Origin: Ypsolopha sequella
Taxonomy: Eukaryota; Arthropoda; Insecta; Lepidoptera; Ypsolophidae
Reading direction: 5' to 3'
Length of the DNA: 64,000 nucleotides
NCBI GenBank assembly: GCA_934047225.1
Contig: CAKOHE010000042.1
Span: 452,001-516,000 of the forward strand
Positions 45,166 through 57,841 of the stretch are shown here, in pieces. Under the pieces are notes generated by a model. That model was not told where the DNA came from. It was given only the letters and a program-made list of their open reading frames with translations, and ran no database searches. Numbering within the stretch: the first letter of the stretch is position 1; each line of letters starts with the position of its first letter. The position numbers and the translations under genes are program-made.

Positions 45166-45562
45166 TTTTTTTCAATGCATGTGCTCGTAAAGGCCCACTT
45201 TTTATGCATCAAAACCGAACAGAAAGTCGATTATTTTGCCCTAGGGCTTTATTATTATTTGTTTTTTAATTTATTTACAATGGTTGGCTAACCTGAATCC
45301 TTTCTTGTGTACCATAAATCTCATACTTTTTTTCCACTGTTTAACGGCTCTGGATACCTAGTCCTTTTGAGCCAATTACAATTTAAAGTTCACAAAATTA
45401 TATTTGTTTTATTTCCTCACACTATGCATTGAAAAACGTAGTATGATACACGGGCGTAAAAGCAATAAATCACTCGGTTACGTTTAAAACACTCGCTACG
45501 CTCGTGTTTTAAATCGTCCTCGTAATTTATTCCTTTTCGCCCTAGTAGCATAAACTACTATA
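45166..45562 (+). repeat. Dispersed repeat in intron 5, copy 2
   Basis: It has the same landmarks as 15087-15441 (AAAGGCCCACTTTTTATGCA to GTAGCATAAACTACTA), with an additional CACTCGCTACGCTCGTGTTT palindromic piece. It separates the duplicated exons 5 and 6, so it inserted after the exon duplication or beside it. Confidence 0.8.
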
Positions 45563-45625
45563 ATCCTTGGTAAATCAAGATAAGTACATCTGATTACATC
45601 ACAATAACAGATTTATTAATTTCAG

Positions 45626-45703
45626 CTCCAAAACCATTGACGCTTGAAGAAGTACTCCCTTCAAATACATTGAATTCAGACACCAAGAGCCAACACATTC
45701 CTG
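45626..45703 (+). pseudogene. P-type gene exon 6 (78 bp, copy of exon 5)
   Basis: It is bounded by TTTCAG and G|GTAAGT and encodes APKPLTLEEVLPSNTLNSDT and six more residues. Length, phase and both splice sites are kept. The next recognisable exon starts only at 56432, so intron 6 is about 10.7 kb, nearly all of it the 81-bp array. Confidence 0.75.
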
Positions 45704-46670
45704 GTAAGTTTCTTTTTAATCCATGTCTTATTTTATTATCAATTTAATTTAAGAGCCGTGCTCTTGTTTGTGGAGTCCTCTGTATTCACTTCTGCACTCC
45801 GCCTTTTCTTTAACTTTTTGATTATATATTATTATATATAATATTAATTGATACAAATCAAAATTTACTTGCTTTTTCACCTGATCCATGAGTGTTCTCC
45901 TGGGCCCTAAATATATAATATATTTATAGTTTAATTTATTTAATAATAAAATGTGTCTGGTAGCAACTAAACTGCTGCCGTTAATTCGAGAGAATGATGA
46001 CAGATGGAGTGTGGCGATATCTCGAAAAAATACTACAAGTCAACAAGAGCTTCTTCACGACAAAAATAAATACAGGCACGTTAAAAAAATATCAACGGTA
46101 CAACAAATGGGACGAAATAAATCCAAATCATGATTATTTAAACTTTTTTTATAAATAAAAACCCTGGAATAGAATATATATACGATCTTATTATTTGGTA
46201 AGGTATATCAGTTTTATAATACGACAACACTGCCTTACACCGCAGATATTATAAACCTTTTTCTGAAATGTCGATTCAAAAAGTCGAGGATTCATACTGC
46301 AGGCATTATGATTGCTGATTTGACAGAAATAACTTGACAGTATCGCTAATAGACAACTTTTCGCCAAAAATAATTTTTTTTGCGCTTTTTTTTAACTTTT
46401 ACGTAGAAATTGAGTCAGCTGATTCATTAAGTTTTGTACTAGGAAGTGGAAAATATATACGACAAAAATAATTTTTATTAACAAATGGGACCTTTTAACG
46501 ATATACAATCTACCCTAAAATCATCATGATAAATATAAAATATTGAAATGCAAAACAGTAAAAAAAAGGTTTTATCCCCTGACATTTGCAAACGTCACCA
46601 TTCTCTCGAATGAACGGCCGGAGTTTAGTTGCCGACTGTTTAAATAAAACACATTTGGTGACTGACTTAG
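45704..46670. other. Intron 6, part before the array
   Basis: This is AT-rich sequence with a short frame at 45951-46133 that shows no domain and no splice sites in the required phase. Its end (CATTTGGTGACTGACTTAG) partly resembles the end of an array unit (CTCTGTTACTTAG), suggesting where the first unit came from. Confidence 0.4.
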
Positions 46671-49600
46671 TGTCAATGTGCCACTACTGATACTATCTCC
46701 ACCTCAGACACCACAGCCCCCTCAGGCTACAGCTACAGCTCTGTTACTTAGTGTCAATGTGCCACTACTGATACTATCTACACCTCAGACACCACAGCCC
46801 CCTCAGGCTACAGCTACAGCTCTGTTACTTAGTGTCAATGTGCCACTACTGATACTATCTACACCTCAGACACCACAGCCCCCTCAGGCTACAGCTACAG
46901 CTCTGTTACTTAGTGTCAATGTGCCACTACTGATACTATCTACACCTCAGACACCACAGCCCCCTCAGGCTACAGCTACAGCTCTGTTACTTAGTGTCAA
47001 TGTGCCACTACTGATACTATCTCCACCTCAGACACCACAGCCCCCTCAGGCTACAGCTACAGCTCTGTTACTTAGTGTCAATGTGCCACTACTGATACTA
47101 TCTACACCTCAGACACCACAGCCCCCTCAGGCTACAGCTACAGCTCTGTTACTTAGTGTCAATGTGCCACTACTGATACTATCTACACCTCAGACACCAC
47201 AGCCCCCTCAGGCTACAGCTACAGCTCTGTTACTTAGTGTCAATGTGCCACTACTGATACTATCTACACCTCAGACACCACAGCCCCCTCAGGCTACAGC
47301 TACAGCTCTGTTACTTAGTGTCAATGTGCCACTACTGATACTATCTACACCTCAGACACCACAGCCCCCTCAGGCTACAGCTACAGCTCTGTTACTTAGT
47401 GTCAATGTGCCACTACTGATACTATCTACACCTCAGACACCACAGCCCCCTCAGGCTACAGCTACAGCTCTGTTACTTAGTGTCAATGTGCCACTACTGA
47501 TACTATCTCCACCTCAGACACCACAGCCCCCTCAGGCTACAGCTACAGCTCTGTTACTTAGTGTCAATGTGCCACTACTGATACTATCTCCACCTCAGAC
47601 ACCACAGCCCCCTCAGGCTACAGCTACAGCTCTGTTACTTAGTGTCAATGTGCCACTACTGATACTATCTACACCTCAGACACCACAGCCCCCTCAGGCT
47701 ACAGCTACAGCTCTGTTACTTAGTGTCAATGTGCCACTACTGATACTATCTCCACCTCAGACACCACAGCCCCCTCAGGCTACAGCTACAGCTCTGTTAC
47801 TTAGTGTCAATGTGCCACTACTGATACTATCTCCACCTCAGACACCACAGCCCCCTCAGGCTACAGCTACAGCTCTGTTACTTAGTGTCAATGTGCCACT
47901 ACTGATACTATCTACACCTCAGACACCACAGCCCCCTCAGGCTACAGCTACAGCTCTGTTACTTAGTGTCAATGTGCCACTACTGATACTATCTCCACCT
48001 CAGACACCACAGCCCCCTCAGGCTACAGCTACAGCTCTGTTACTTAGTGTCAATGTGCCACTACTGATACTATCTACACCTCAGACACCACAGCCCCCTC
48101 AGGCTACAGCTACAGCTCTGTTACTTAGTGTCAATGTGCCACTACTGATACTATCTACACCTCAGACACCACAGCCCCCTCAGGCTACAGCTACAGCTCT
48201 GTTACTTAGTGTCAATGTGCCACTACTGATACTATCTCCACCTCAGACACCACAGCCCCCTCAGGCTACAGCTACAGCTCTGTTACTTAGTGTCAATGTG
48301 CCACTACTGATACTATCTACACCTCAGACACCACAGCCCCCTCAGGCTACAGCTACAGCTCTGTTACTTAGTGTCAATGTGCCACTACTGATACTATCTC
48401 CACCTCAGACACCACAGCCCCCTCAGGCTACAGCTACAGCTCTGTTACTTAGTGTCAATGTGCCACTACTGATACTATCTACACCTCAGACACCACAGCC
48501 CCCTCAGGCTACAGCTACAGCTCTGTTACTTAGTGTCAATGTGCCACTACTGATACTATCTCCACCTCAGACACCACAGCCCCCTCAGGCTACAGCTACA
48601 GCTCTGTTACTTAGTGTCAATGTGCCACTACTGATACTATCTACACCTCAGACACCACAGCCCCCTCAGGCTACAGCTACAGCTCTGTTACTTAGTGTCA
48701 ATGTGCCACTACTGATACTATCTACACCTCAGACACCACAGCCCCCTCAGGCTACAGCTACAGCTCTGTTACTTAGTGTCAATGTGCCACTACTGATACT
48801 ATCTCCACCTCAGACACCACAGCCCCCTCAGGCTACAGCTACAGCTCTGTTACTTAGTGTCAATGTGCCACTACTGATACTATCTACACCTCAGACACCA
48901 CAGCCCCCTCAGGCTACAGCTACAGCTCTGTTACTTAGTGTCAATGTGCCACTACTGATACTATCTACACCTCAGACACCACAGCCCCCTCAGGCTACAG
49001 CTACAGCTCTGTTACTTAGTGTCAATGTGCCACTACTGATACTATCTACACCTCAGACACCACAGCCCCCTCAGGCTACAGCTACAGCTCTGTTACTTAG
49101 TGTCAATGTGCCACTACTGATACTATCTCCACCTCAGACACCACAGCCCCCTCAGGCTACAGCTACAGCTCTGTTACTTAGTGTCAATGTGCCACTACTG
49201 ATACTATCTCCACCTCAGACACCACAGCCCCCTCAGGCTACAGCTACAGCTCTGTTACTTAGTGTCAATGTGCCACTACTGATACTATCTACACCTCAGA
49301 CACCACAGCCCCCTCAGGCTACAGCTACAGCTCTGTTACTTAGTGTCAATGTGCCACTACTGATACTATCTCCACCTCAGACACCACAGCCCCCTCAGGC
49401 TACAGCTACAGCTCTGTTACTTAGTGTCAATGTGCCACTACTGATACTATCTACACCTCAGACACCACAGCCCCCTCAGGCTACAGCTACAGCTCTGTTA
49501 CTTAGTGTCAATGTGCCACTACTGATACTATCTACACCTCAGACACCACAGCCCCCTCAGGCTACAGCTACAGCTCTGTTACTTAGTGTCAATGTGCCAC

Positions 49601-52600
49601 TACTGATACTATCTCCACCTCAGACACCACAGCCCCCTCAGGCTACAGCTACAGCTCTGTTACTTAGTGTCAATGTGCCACTACTGATACTATCTACACC
49701 TCAGACACCACAGCCCCCTCAGGCTACAGCTACAGCTCTGTTACTTAGTGTCAATGTGCCACTACTGATACTATCTCCACCTCAGACACCACAGCCCCCT
49801 CAGGCTACAGCTACAGCTCTGTTACTTAGTGTCAATGTGCCACTACTGATACTATCTACACCTCAGACACCACAGCCCCCTCAGGCTACAGCTACAGCTC
49901 TGTTACTTAGTGTCAATGTGCCACTACTGATACTATCTACACCTCAGACACCACAGCCCCCTCAGGCTACAGCTACAGCTCTGTTACTTAGTGTCAATGT
50001 GCCACTACTGATACTATCTCCACCTCAGACACCACAGCCCCCTCAGGCTACAGCTACAGCTCTGTTACTTAGTGTCAATGTGCCACTACTGATACTATCT
50101 ACACCTCAGACACCACAGCCCCCTCAGGCTACAGCTACAGCTCTGTTACTTAGTGTCAATGTGCCACTACTGATACTATCTACACCTCAGACACCACAGC
50201 CCCCTCAGGCTACAGCTACAGCTCTGTTACTTAGTGTCAATGTGCCACTACTGATACTATCTACACCTCAGACACCACAGCCCCCTCAGGCTACAGCTAC
50301 AGCTCTGTTACTTAGTGTCAATGTGCCACTACTGATACTATCTACACCTCAGACACCACAGCCCCCTCAGGCTACAGCTACAGCTCTGTTACTTAGTGTC
50401 AATGTGCCACTACTGATACTATCTACACCTCAGACACCACAGCCCCCTCAGGCTACAGCTACAGCTCTGTTACTTAGTGTCAATGTGCCACTACTGATAC
50501 TATCTCCACCTCAGACACCACAGCCCCCTCAGGCTACAGCTACAGCTCTGTTACTTAGTGTCAATGTGCCACTACTGATACTATCTCCACCTCAGACACC
50601 ACAGCCCCCTCAGGCTACAGCTACAGCTCTGTTACTTAGTGTCAATGTGCCACTACTGATACTATCTACACCTCAGACACCACAGCCCCCTCAGGCTACA
50701 GCTACAGCTCTGTTACTTAGTGTCAATGTGCCACTACTGATACTATCTACACCTCAGACACCACAGCCCCCTCAGGCTACAGCTACAGCTCTGTTACTTA
50801 GTGTCAATGTGCCACTACTGATACTATCTACACCTCAGACACCACAGCCCCCTCAGGCTACAGCTACAGCTCTGTTACTTAGTGTCAATGTGCCACTACT
50901 GATACTATCTACACCTCAGACACCACAGCCCCCTCAGGCTACAGCTACAGCTCTGTTACTTAGTGTCAATGTGCCACTACTGATACTATCTACACCTCAG
51001 ACACCACAGCCCCCTCAGGCTACAGCTACAGCTCTGTTACTTAGTGTCAATGTGCCACTACTGATACTATCTACACCTCAGACACCACAGCCCCCTCAGG
51101 CTACAGCTACAGCTCTGTTACTTAGTGTCAATGTGCCACTACTGATACTATCTACACCTCAGACACCACAGCCCCCTCAGGCTACAGCTACAGCTCTGTT
51201 ACTTAGTGTCAATGTGCCACTACTGATACTATCTACACCTCAGACACCACAGCCCCCTCAGGCTACAGCTACAGCTCTGTTACTTAGTGTCAATGTGCCA
51301 CTACTGATACTATCTCCACCTCAGACACCACAGCCCCCTCAGGCTACAGCTACAGCTCTGTTACTTAGTGTCAATGTGCCACTACTGATACTATCTACAC
51401 CTCAGACACCACAGCCCCCTCAGGCTACAGCTACAGCTCTGTTACTTAGTGTCAATGTGCCACTACTGATACTATCTACACCTCAGACACCACAGCCCCC
51501 TCAGGCTACAGCTACAGCTCTGTTACTTAGTGTCAATGTGCCACTACTGATACTATCTACACCTCAGTCACCACAGCCCCCTCAGGCTACAGCTACAGCT
51601 CTGTTACTTAGTGTCAATGTGCCACTACTGATACTATCTCCACCTCAGACACCACAGCCCCCTCAGGCTACAGCTACAGCTCTGTTACTTAGTGTCAATG
51701 TGCCACTACTGATACTATCTACACCTCAGACACCACAGCCCCCTCAGGCTACAGCTACAGCTCTGTTACTTAGTGTCAATGTGCCACTACTGATACTATC
51801 TACACCTCAGACACCACAGCCCCCTCAGGCTACAGCTACAGCTCTGTTACTTAGTGTCAATGTGCCACTACTGATACTATCTACACCTCAGACACCACAG
51901 CCCCCTCAGGCTACAGCTACAGCTCTGTTACTTAGTGTCAATGTGCCACTACTGATACTATCTACACCTCAGACACCACAGCCCCCTCAGGCTACAGCTA
52001 CAGCTCTGTTACTTAGTGTCAATGTGCCACTACTGATACTATCTACACCTCAGACACCACAGCCCCCTCAGGCTACAGCTACAGCTCTGTTACTTAGTGT
52101 CAATGTGCCACTACTGATACTATCTCCACCTCAGACACCACAGCCCCCTCAGGCTACAGCTACAGCTCTGTTACTTAGTGTCAATGTGCCACTACTGATA
52201 CTATCTCCACCTCAGACACCACAGCCCCCTCAGGCTACAGCTACAGCTCTGTTACTTAGTGTCAATGTGCCACTACTGATACTATCTACACCTCAGACAC
52301 CACAGCCCCCTCAGGCTACAGCTACAGCTCTGTTACTTAGTGTCAATGTGCCACTACTGATACTATCTACACCTCAGACACCACAGCCCCCTCAGGCTAC
52401 AGCTACAGCTCTGTTACTTAGTGTCAATGTGCCACTACTGATACTATCTACACCTCAGACACCACAGCCCCCTCAGGCTACAGCTACAGCTCTGTTACTT
52501 AGTGTCAATGTGCCACTACTGATACTATCTACACCTCAGACACCACAGCCCCCTCAGGCTACAGCTACAGCTCTGTTACTTAGTGTCAATGTGCCACTAC

Positions 52601-55600
52601 TGATACTATCTACACCTCAGACACCACAGCCCCCTCAGGCTACAGCTACAGCTCTGTTACTTAGTGTCAATGTGCCACTACTGATACTATCTACACCTCA
52701 GACACCACAGCCCCCTCAGGCTACAGCTACAGCTCTGTTACTTAGTGTCAATGTGCCACTACTGATACTATCTACACCTCAGACACCACAGCCCCCTCAG
52801 GCTACAGCTACAGCTCTGTTACTTAGTGTCAATGTGCCACTACTGATACTATCTACACCTCAGACACCACAGCCCCCTCAGGCTACAGCTACAGCTCTGT
52901 TACTTAGTGTCAATGTGCCACTACTGATACTATCTCCACCTCAGACACCACAGCCCCCTCAGGCTACAGCTACAGCTCTGTTACTTAGTGTCAATGTGCC
53001 ACTACTGATACTATCTACACCTCAGACACCACAGCCCCCTCAGGCTACAGCTACAGCTCTGTTACTTAGTGTCAATGTGCCACTACTGATACTATCTCCA
53101 CCTCAGACACCACAGCCCCCTCAGGCTACAGCTACAGCTCTGTTACTTAGTGTCAATGTGCCACTACTGATACTATCTCCACCTCAGACACCACAGCCCC
53201 CTCAGGCTACAGCTACAGCTCTGTTACTTAGTGTCAATGTGCCACTACTGATACTATCTCCACCTCAGACACCACAGCCCCCTCAGGCTACAGCTACAGC
53301 TCTGTTACTTAGTGTCAATGTGCCACTACTGATACTATCTCCACCTCAGACACCACAGCCCCCTCAGGCTACAGCTACAGCTCTGTTACTTAGTGTCAAT
53401 GTGCCACTACTGATACTATCTACACCTCAGACACCACAGCCCCCTCAGGCTACAGCTACAGCTCTGTTACTTAGTGTCAATGTGCCACTACTGATACTAT
53501 CTCCACCTCAGACACCACAGCCCCCTCAGGCTACAGCTACAGCTCTGTTACTTAGTGTCAATGTGCCACTACTGATACTATCTACACCTCAGACACCACA
53601 GCCCCCTCAGGCTACAGCTACAGCTCTGTTACTTAGTGTCAATGTGCCACTACTGATACTATCTCCACCTCAGACACCACAGCCCCCTCAGGCTACAGCT
53701 ACAGCTCTGTTACTTAGTGTCAATGTGCCACTACTGATACTATCTACACCTCGGACACCACAGCCCCCTCAGGCTACAGCTACAGCTCTGTTACTTAGTG
53801 TCAATGTGCCACTACTGATACTATCTCCACCTCAGACACCACAGCCCCCTCAGGCTACAGCTACAGCTCTGTTACTTAGTGTCAATGTGCCACTACTGAT
53901 ACTATCTACACCTCAGACACCACAGCCCCCTCAGGCTACAGCTACAGCTCTGTTACTTAGTGTCAATGTGCCACTACTGATACTATCTCCACCTCAGACA
54001 CCACAGCCCCCTCAGGCTACAGCTACAGCTCTGTTACTTAGTGTCAATGTGCCACTACTGATACTATCTACACCTCAGACACCACAGCCCCCTCAGGCTA
54101 CAGCTACAGCTCTGTTACTTAGTGTCAATGTGCCACTACTGATACTATCTACACCTCAGACACCACAGCCCCCTCAGGCTACAGCTACAGCTCTGTTACT
54201 TAGTGTCAATGTGCCACTACTGATACTATCTACACCTCAGACACCACAGCCCCCTCAGGCTACAGCTACAGCTCTGTTACTTAGTGTCAATGTGCCACTA
54301 CTGATACTATCTACACCTCAGACACCACAGCCCCCTCAGGCTACAGCTACAGCTCTGTTACTTAGTGTCAATGTGCCACTACTGATACTATCTACACCTC
54401 AGACACCACAGCCCCCTCAGGCTACAGCTACAGCTCTGTTACTTAGTGTCAATGTGCCACTACTGATACTATCTACACCTCAGACACCACAGCCCCCTCA
54501 GGCTACAGCTACAGCTCTGTTACTTAGTGTCAATGTGCCACTACTGATACTATCTACACCTCAGACACCACAGCCCCCTCAGGCTACAGCTACAGCTCTG
54601 TTACTTAGTGTCAATGTGCCACTACTGATACTATCTACACCTCAGACACCACAGCCCCCTCAGGCTACAGCTACAGCTCTGTTACTTAGTGTCAATGTGC
54701 CACTACTGATACTATCTACACCTCAGACACCACAGCCCCCTCAGGCTACAGCTACAGCTCTGTTACTTAGTGTCAATGTGCCACTACTGATACTATCTCC
54801 ACCTCAGACACCACAGCCCCCTCAGGCTACAGCTACAGCTCTGTTACTTAGTGTCAATGTGCCACTACTGATACTATCTACACCTCAGACACCACAGCCC
54901 CCTCAGGCTACAGCTACAGCTCTGTTACTTAGTGTCAATGTGCCACTACTGATACTATCTACACCTCAGACACCACAGCCCCCTCAGGCTACAGCTACAG
55001 CTCTGTTACTTAGTGTCAATGTGCCACTACTGATACTATCTACACCTCAGACACCACAGCCCCCTCAGGCTACAGCTACAGCTCTGTTACTTAGTGTCAA
55101 TGTGCCACTACTGATACTATCTACACCTCAGACACCACAGCCCCCTCAGGCTACAGCTACAGCTCTGTTACTTAGTGTCAATGTGCCACTACTGATACTA
55201 TCTCCACCTCAGACACCACAGCCCCCTCAGGCTACAGCTACAGCTCTGTTACTTAGTGTCAATGTGCCACTACTGATACTATCTCCACCTCAGACACCAC
55301 AGCCCCCTCAGGCTACAGCTACAGCTCTGTTACTTAGTGTCAATGTGCCACTACTGATACTATCTACACCTCAGACACCACAGCCCCCTCAGGCTACAGC
55401 TACAGCTCTGTTACTTAGTGTCAATGTGCCACTACTGATACTATCTCCACCTCAGACACCACAGCCCCCTCAGGCTACAGCTACAGCTCTGTTACTTAGT
55501 GTCAATGTGCCACTACTGATACTATCTCCACCTCAGACACCACAGCCCCCTCAGGCTACAGCTACAGCTCTGTTACTTAGTGTCAATGTGCCACTACTGA

Positions 55601-56140
55601 TACTATCTCCACCTCAGACACCACAGCCCCCTCAGGCTACAGCTACAGCTCTGTTACTTAGTGTCAATGTGCCACTACTGATACTATCTCCACCTCAGAC
55701 ACCACAGCCCCCTCAGGCTACAGCTACAGCTCTGTTACTTAGTGTCAATGTGCCACTACTGATACTATCTCCACCTCAGACACCACAGCCCCCTCAGGCT
55801 ACAGCTACAGCTCTGTTACTTAGTGTCAATGTGCCACTACTGATACTATCTCCACCTCAGACACCACAGCCCCCTCAGGCTACAGCTACAGCTCTGTTAC
55901 TTAGTGTCAATGTGCCACTACTGATACTATCTCCACCTCAGACACCACAGCCCCCTCAGGCTACAGCTACAGCTCTGTTACTTAGTGTCAATGTGCCACT
56001 ACTGATACTATCTCCACCTCAGACACCACAGCCCCCTCAGGCTACAGCTACAGCTCTGTTACTTAGTGTCAATGTGCCACTACCGATACTATCTCCACCT
56101 CAGACACCACAGCCCCCTCAGGCTACAGCTACAGCTCTGC
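46671..56140 (+). repeat. Giant minisatellite, 117 units of exactly 81 bp
   Basis: TGTCAATGTGCCACTACTGA starts at 46671 and the last unit starts at 56067, which is 116 x 81 bp with no length change anywhere. Units differ almost only at one base (unit position 29, A or C). The rare extra changes are one A-to-T (unit 61, near 51568), one A-to-G (unit 88, near 53753) and one T-to-C in the last unit. Because 81 is 27 x 3, one plus-strand frame stays open for 3,166 codons, while every other frame on both strands has a stop in each unit. Each unit ends CTGTTACTTAG, which resembles a splice acceptor, and holds CTGAT, which resembles a branch site. Confidence 0.98.
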
Positions 56141-56431
56141 CCACCGACAGCGCTTCACAGCAAGAAAACAAAAAATAAGGCGGGAGACTCTCTGTCCCGC
56201 CTTTCAAGGCAAAGTTTTAATGGCCAAAAGGCAAAAAACAAAGAAGAACGATCAAAAAAAAAAAATGATACTATCTAGGTCACACCTTCTAGACAAGCAT
56301 GCTCCATCTCTGGTGAAAAAAATATTGTGACTAATCTTCTGGGCCAGTGTTTCCCAGGGGCATATTATATTGCAAACTTATATAATTGTATTAAGAATAT
56401 TTCTTAATTTCACGTGTTTCTACTTTTACAG
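56141..56431. other. Intron 6, part after the array
   Basis: Unique sequence with a poly-A run (56253-56264) and a TGATACTATCTAGG near 56266 that echoes unit positions 18-28 of the array (TGATACTATCT). It ends in a good acceptor (TTTTACAG at 56431). Some of it could have been an exon, since lysine-rich frames run through it, but no supported splice pair was found. Confidence 0.4.
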
Positions 56432-57801
56432 GAAAAAAGGATGCTGCTCGCAAGATTACAACAAAGAAAATGTTCACCCTGGCAGAACATGAGATGTACA
56501 ACAAAATTGTTGCTGCAAGAATAAAATTATGCAAACTGAAAAATTAACTAAGAAAACAGTCGGCTCACATAAAAGCAGCAAAAAAACTGGCAAATAATCC
56601 TGCAGCCTTAGAAGTCTTTGAGAATTGCTCAAGTACTGCAAAATTACTGATGCAGATGCAATGGCGGGAGAACAAAAAAAAGGAGAAAGGTCGTTTCACG
56701 CTAGAAGAAAAGATTACTGCCTTGTCGATTTTGAAACAAAGTGCCACAGGTTATCGATTTCTACGGAAATTAACTATTTTACCTGCCGAACAGACATTAA
56801 TAAAGCTCATACAAAGGTGTAATCTGAGACCAGGGATAAATAAAAACGTATTTTCACAGTTAAAAAATAAAGCTAAAAATATGACAACGGAGCAAAAGCT
56901 GTGCGTGGTTTTGTTTGACGAAGTTTCGTTAAAAGCCAACGTCACATACCAAGAAAGAAAGACCGCATAACGGAACTTGTTGATAATGGGCATAATAGAA
57001 TAGCAGAATTTGCAGACCACGCCCAAGTTTTCATGGTGCGTGGTCTCGTACATAATTATAAACAAGCAGTGTACTACACTGTTTCAAAAAGTGCAACCAA
57101 GGGACCTGAGTTGGCAAAACAATTTAAAGAAGTTGTCAGAGGACTGGAAGAAGCAGGGTTGATAGTGGTGGCATCAGTCTGTGACCAGGGAACCAACAAC
57201 AGACAGGCTCTCAAAATATTAATCAATGAGACCCGGGGAGTCTATCTAAGAAGAGAAGAAGAACCAAAAGAAAATATTATACTGATAGATGATCAAGAAA
57301 TCATTCCTATCTATGACCCCCCACACCTTAAAGGAATGAGAAATAATTTATTAACAAAAAATCTAAACTACACTTCAAAAGAAGGTGTGACGAAAACCGC
57401 CAAGTGGTCTCTATGGCGGCACGTCTACACGTTTGCCGCATTCCTTTTAGATATCAATAATCACGTACAATTAAGTATAAATAAGGATTCATCTTTCATC
57501 AATATACATTACATACTTAACCATCAAACTAATAACAACTATTATATTTTATACCGCCTCCAAATTGGTGACCCCGACGTGATTATTCATATCTAAAAGG
57601 AATGCGGCAAACGTGTAGAAGTGCCGCCATAGTCTCATTTACAGCAACTCTACAAAGAAAATCCAGGCTACAAAGGCATCAGACTGATCCCAAAACTTAC
57701 AGAAAATCATGTCAACCCAGAAAAACTCAACAAAATGAAGGTTAAATTTGCCTCGCAAGTTTTTAGCCGAACCATGGCATCTAATATGGGATACCTAGCA
57801 G
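56432..57801 (+). pseudogene. P-type gene exon 7: transposase core with stop, frameshift and inserted element
   Basis: The exon starts KKDAARKIT and contains a basic coiled segment, then the P-transposase N-domain (RFTLEEKITALSILKQS, then GYRFLRKL). The catalytic-type motif DEVSLK has its Asp at 56917-56919; a second Asp lies in VCDQGTNN at 57183-57185, followed by YDPPHLKGMRNNLLTKN, a hallmark of P-type enzymes. A TAA interrupts at 56545-56547. One base is missing within 56951-56960, bringing a TAA at 56968. The element at 57412-57631 adds another stop at 57594. The reading then resumes with LYKENPGYKG and FASQVFSRTMASNMGYLAG to the donor G|GTAATG. Apart from these lesions the protein is well preserved, so decay is not very old, or some breaks are assembly errors. 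Confidence 0.88.
57412..57631. mobile_element. MITE inserted in the transposase exon (220 bp, GTCTC target duplication)
   Basis: The ends (TATGGCGGCACGTCTACACG and CGTGTAGAAGTGCCGCCATA) are reverse complements over about 43 bp with one mismatch. GTCTC flanks both sides (57407-57411 and 57632-57636). Removing the element and one GTCTC restores a continuous W-S-H-L-Q-Q reading across the site, which proves an insertion after the gene existed. Because C and G at the border are also complementary, the target duplication could be as short as TCT. With its duplication the insert is 225 bp, so it keeps frame but carries a stop. Confidence 0.9.
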
Positions 57802-57841
57802 GTAATGTTTCACATCTTTTCTCTGTACTTAATATACTCTC

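Noticed and set aside
46678..56178. A 3,166-residue Pro/Gln/Thr/Leu-rich repeat protein
   Set aside because: The frame begins at GTG after a TGA, has no in-frame ATG, and exists because the unit length is a multiple of three. It lies in an intron of a broken gene.
56066..56278. Lysine-rich 70-codon gene after the array
   Set aside because: It starts inside the last repeat unit, ends in a poly-A-encoded lysine run, and has no splice context in the host gene's phase.
57033..57596. A 187-residue protein ending inside the transposase exon
   Set aside because: Its last 60 residues come from the inserted MITE; the true reading resumes after 57632.
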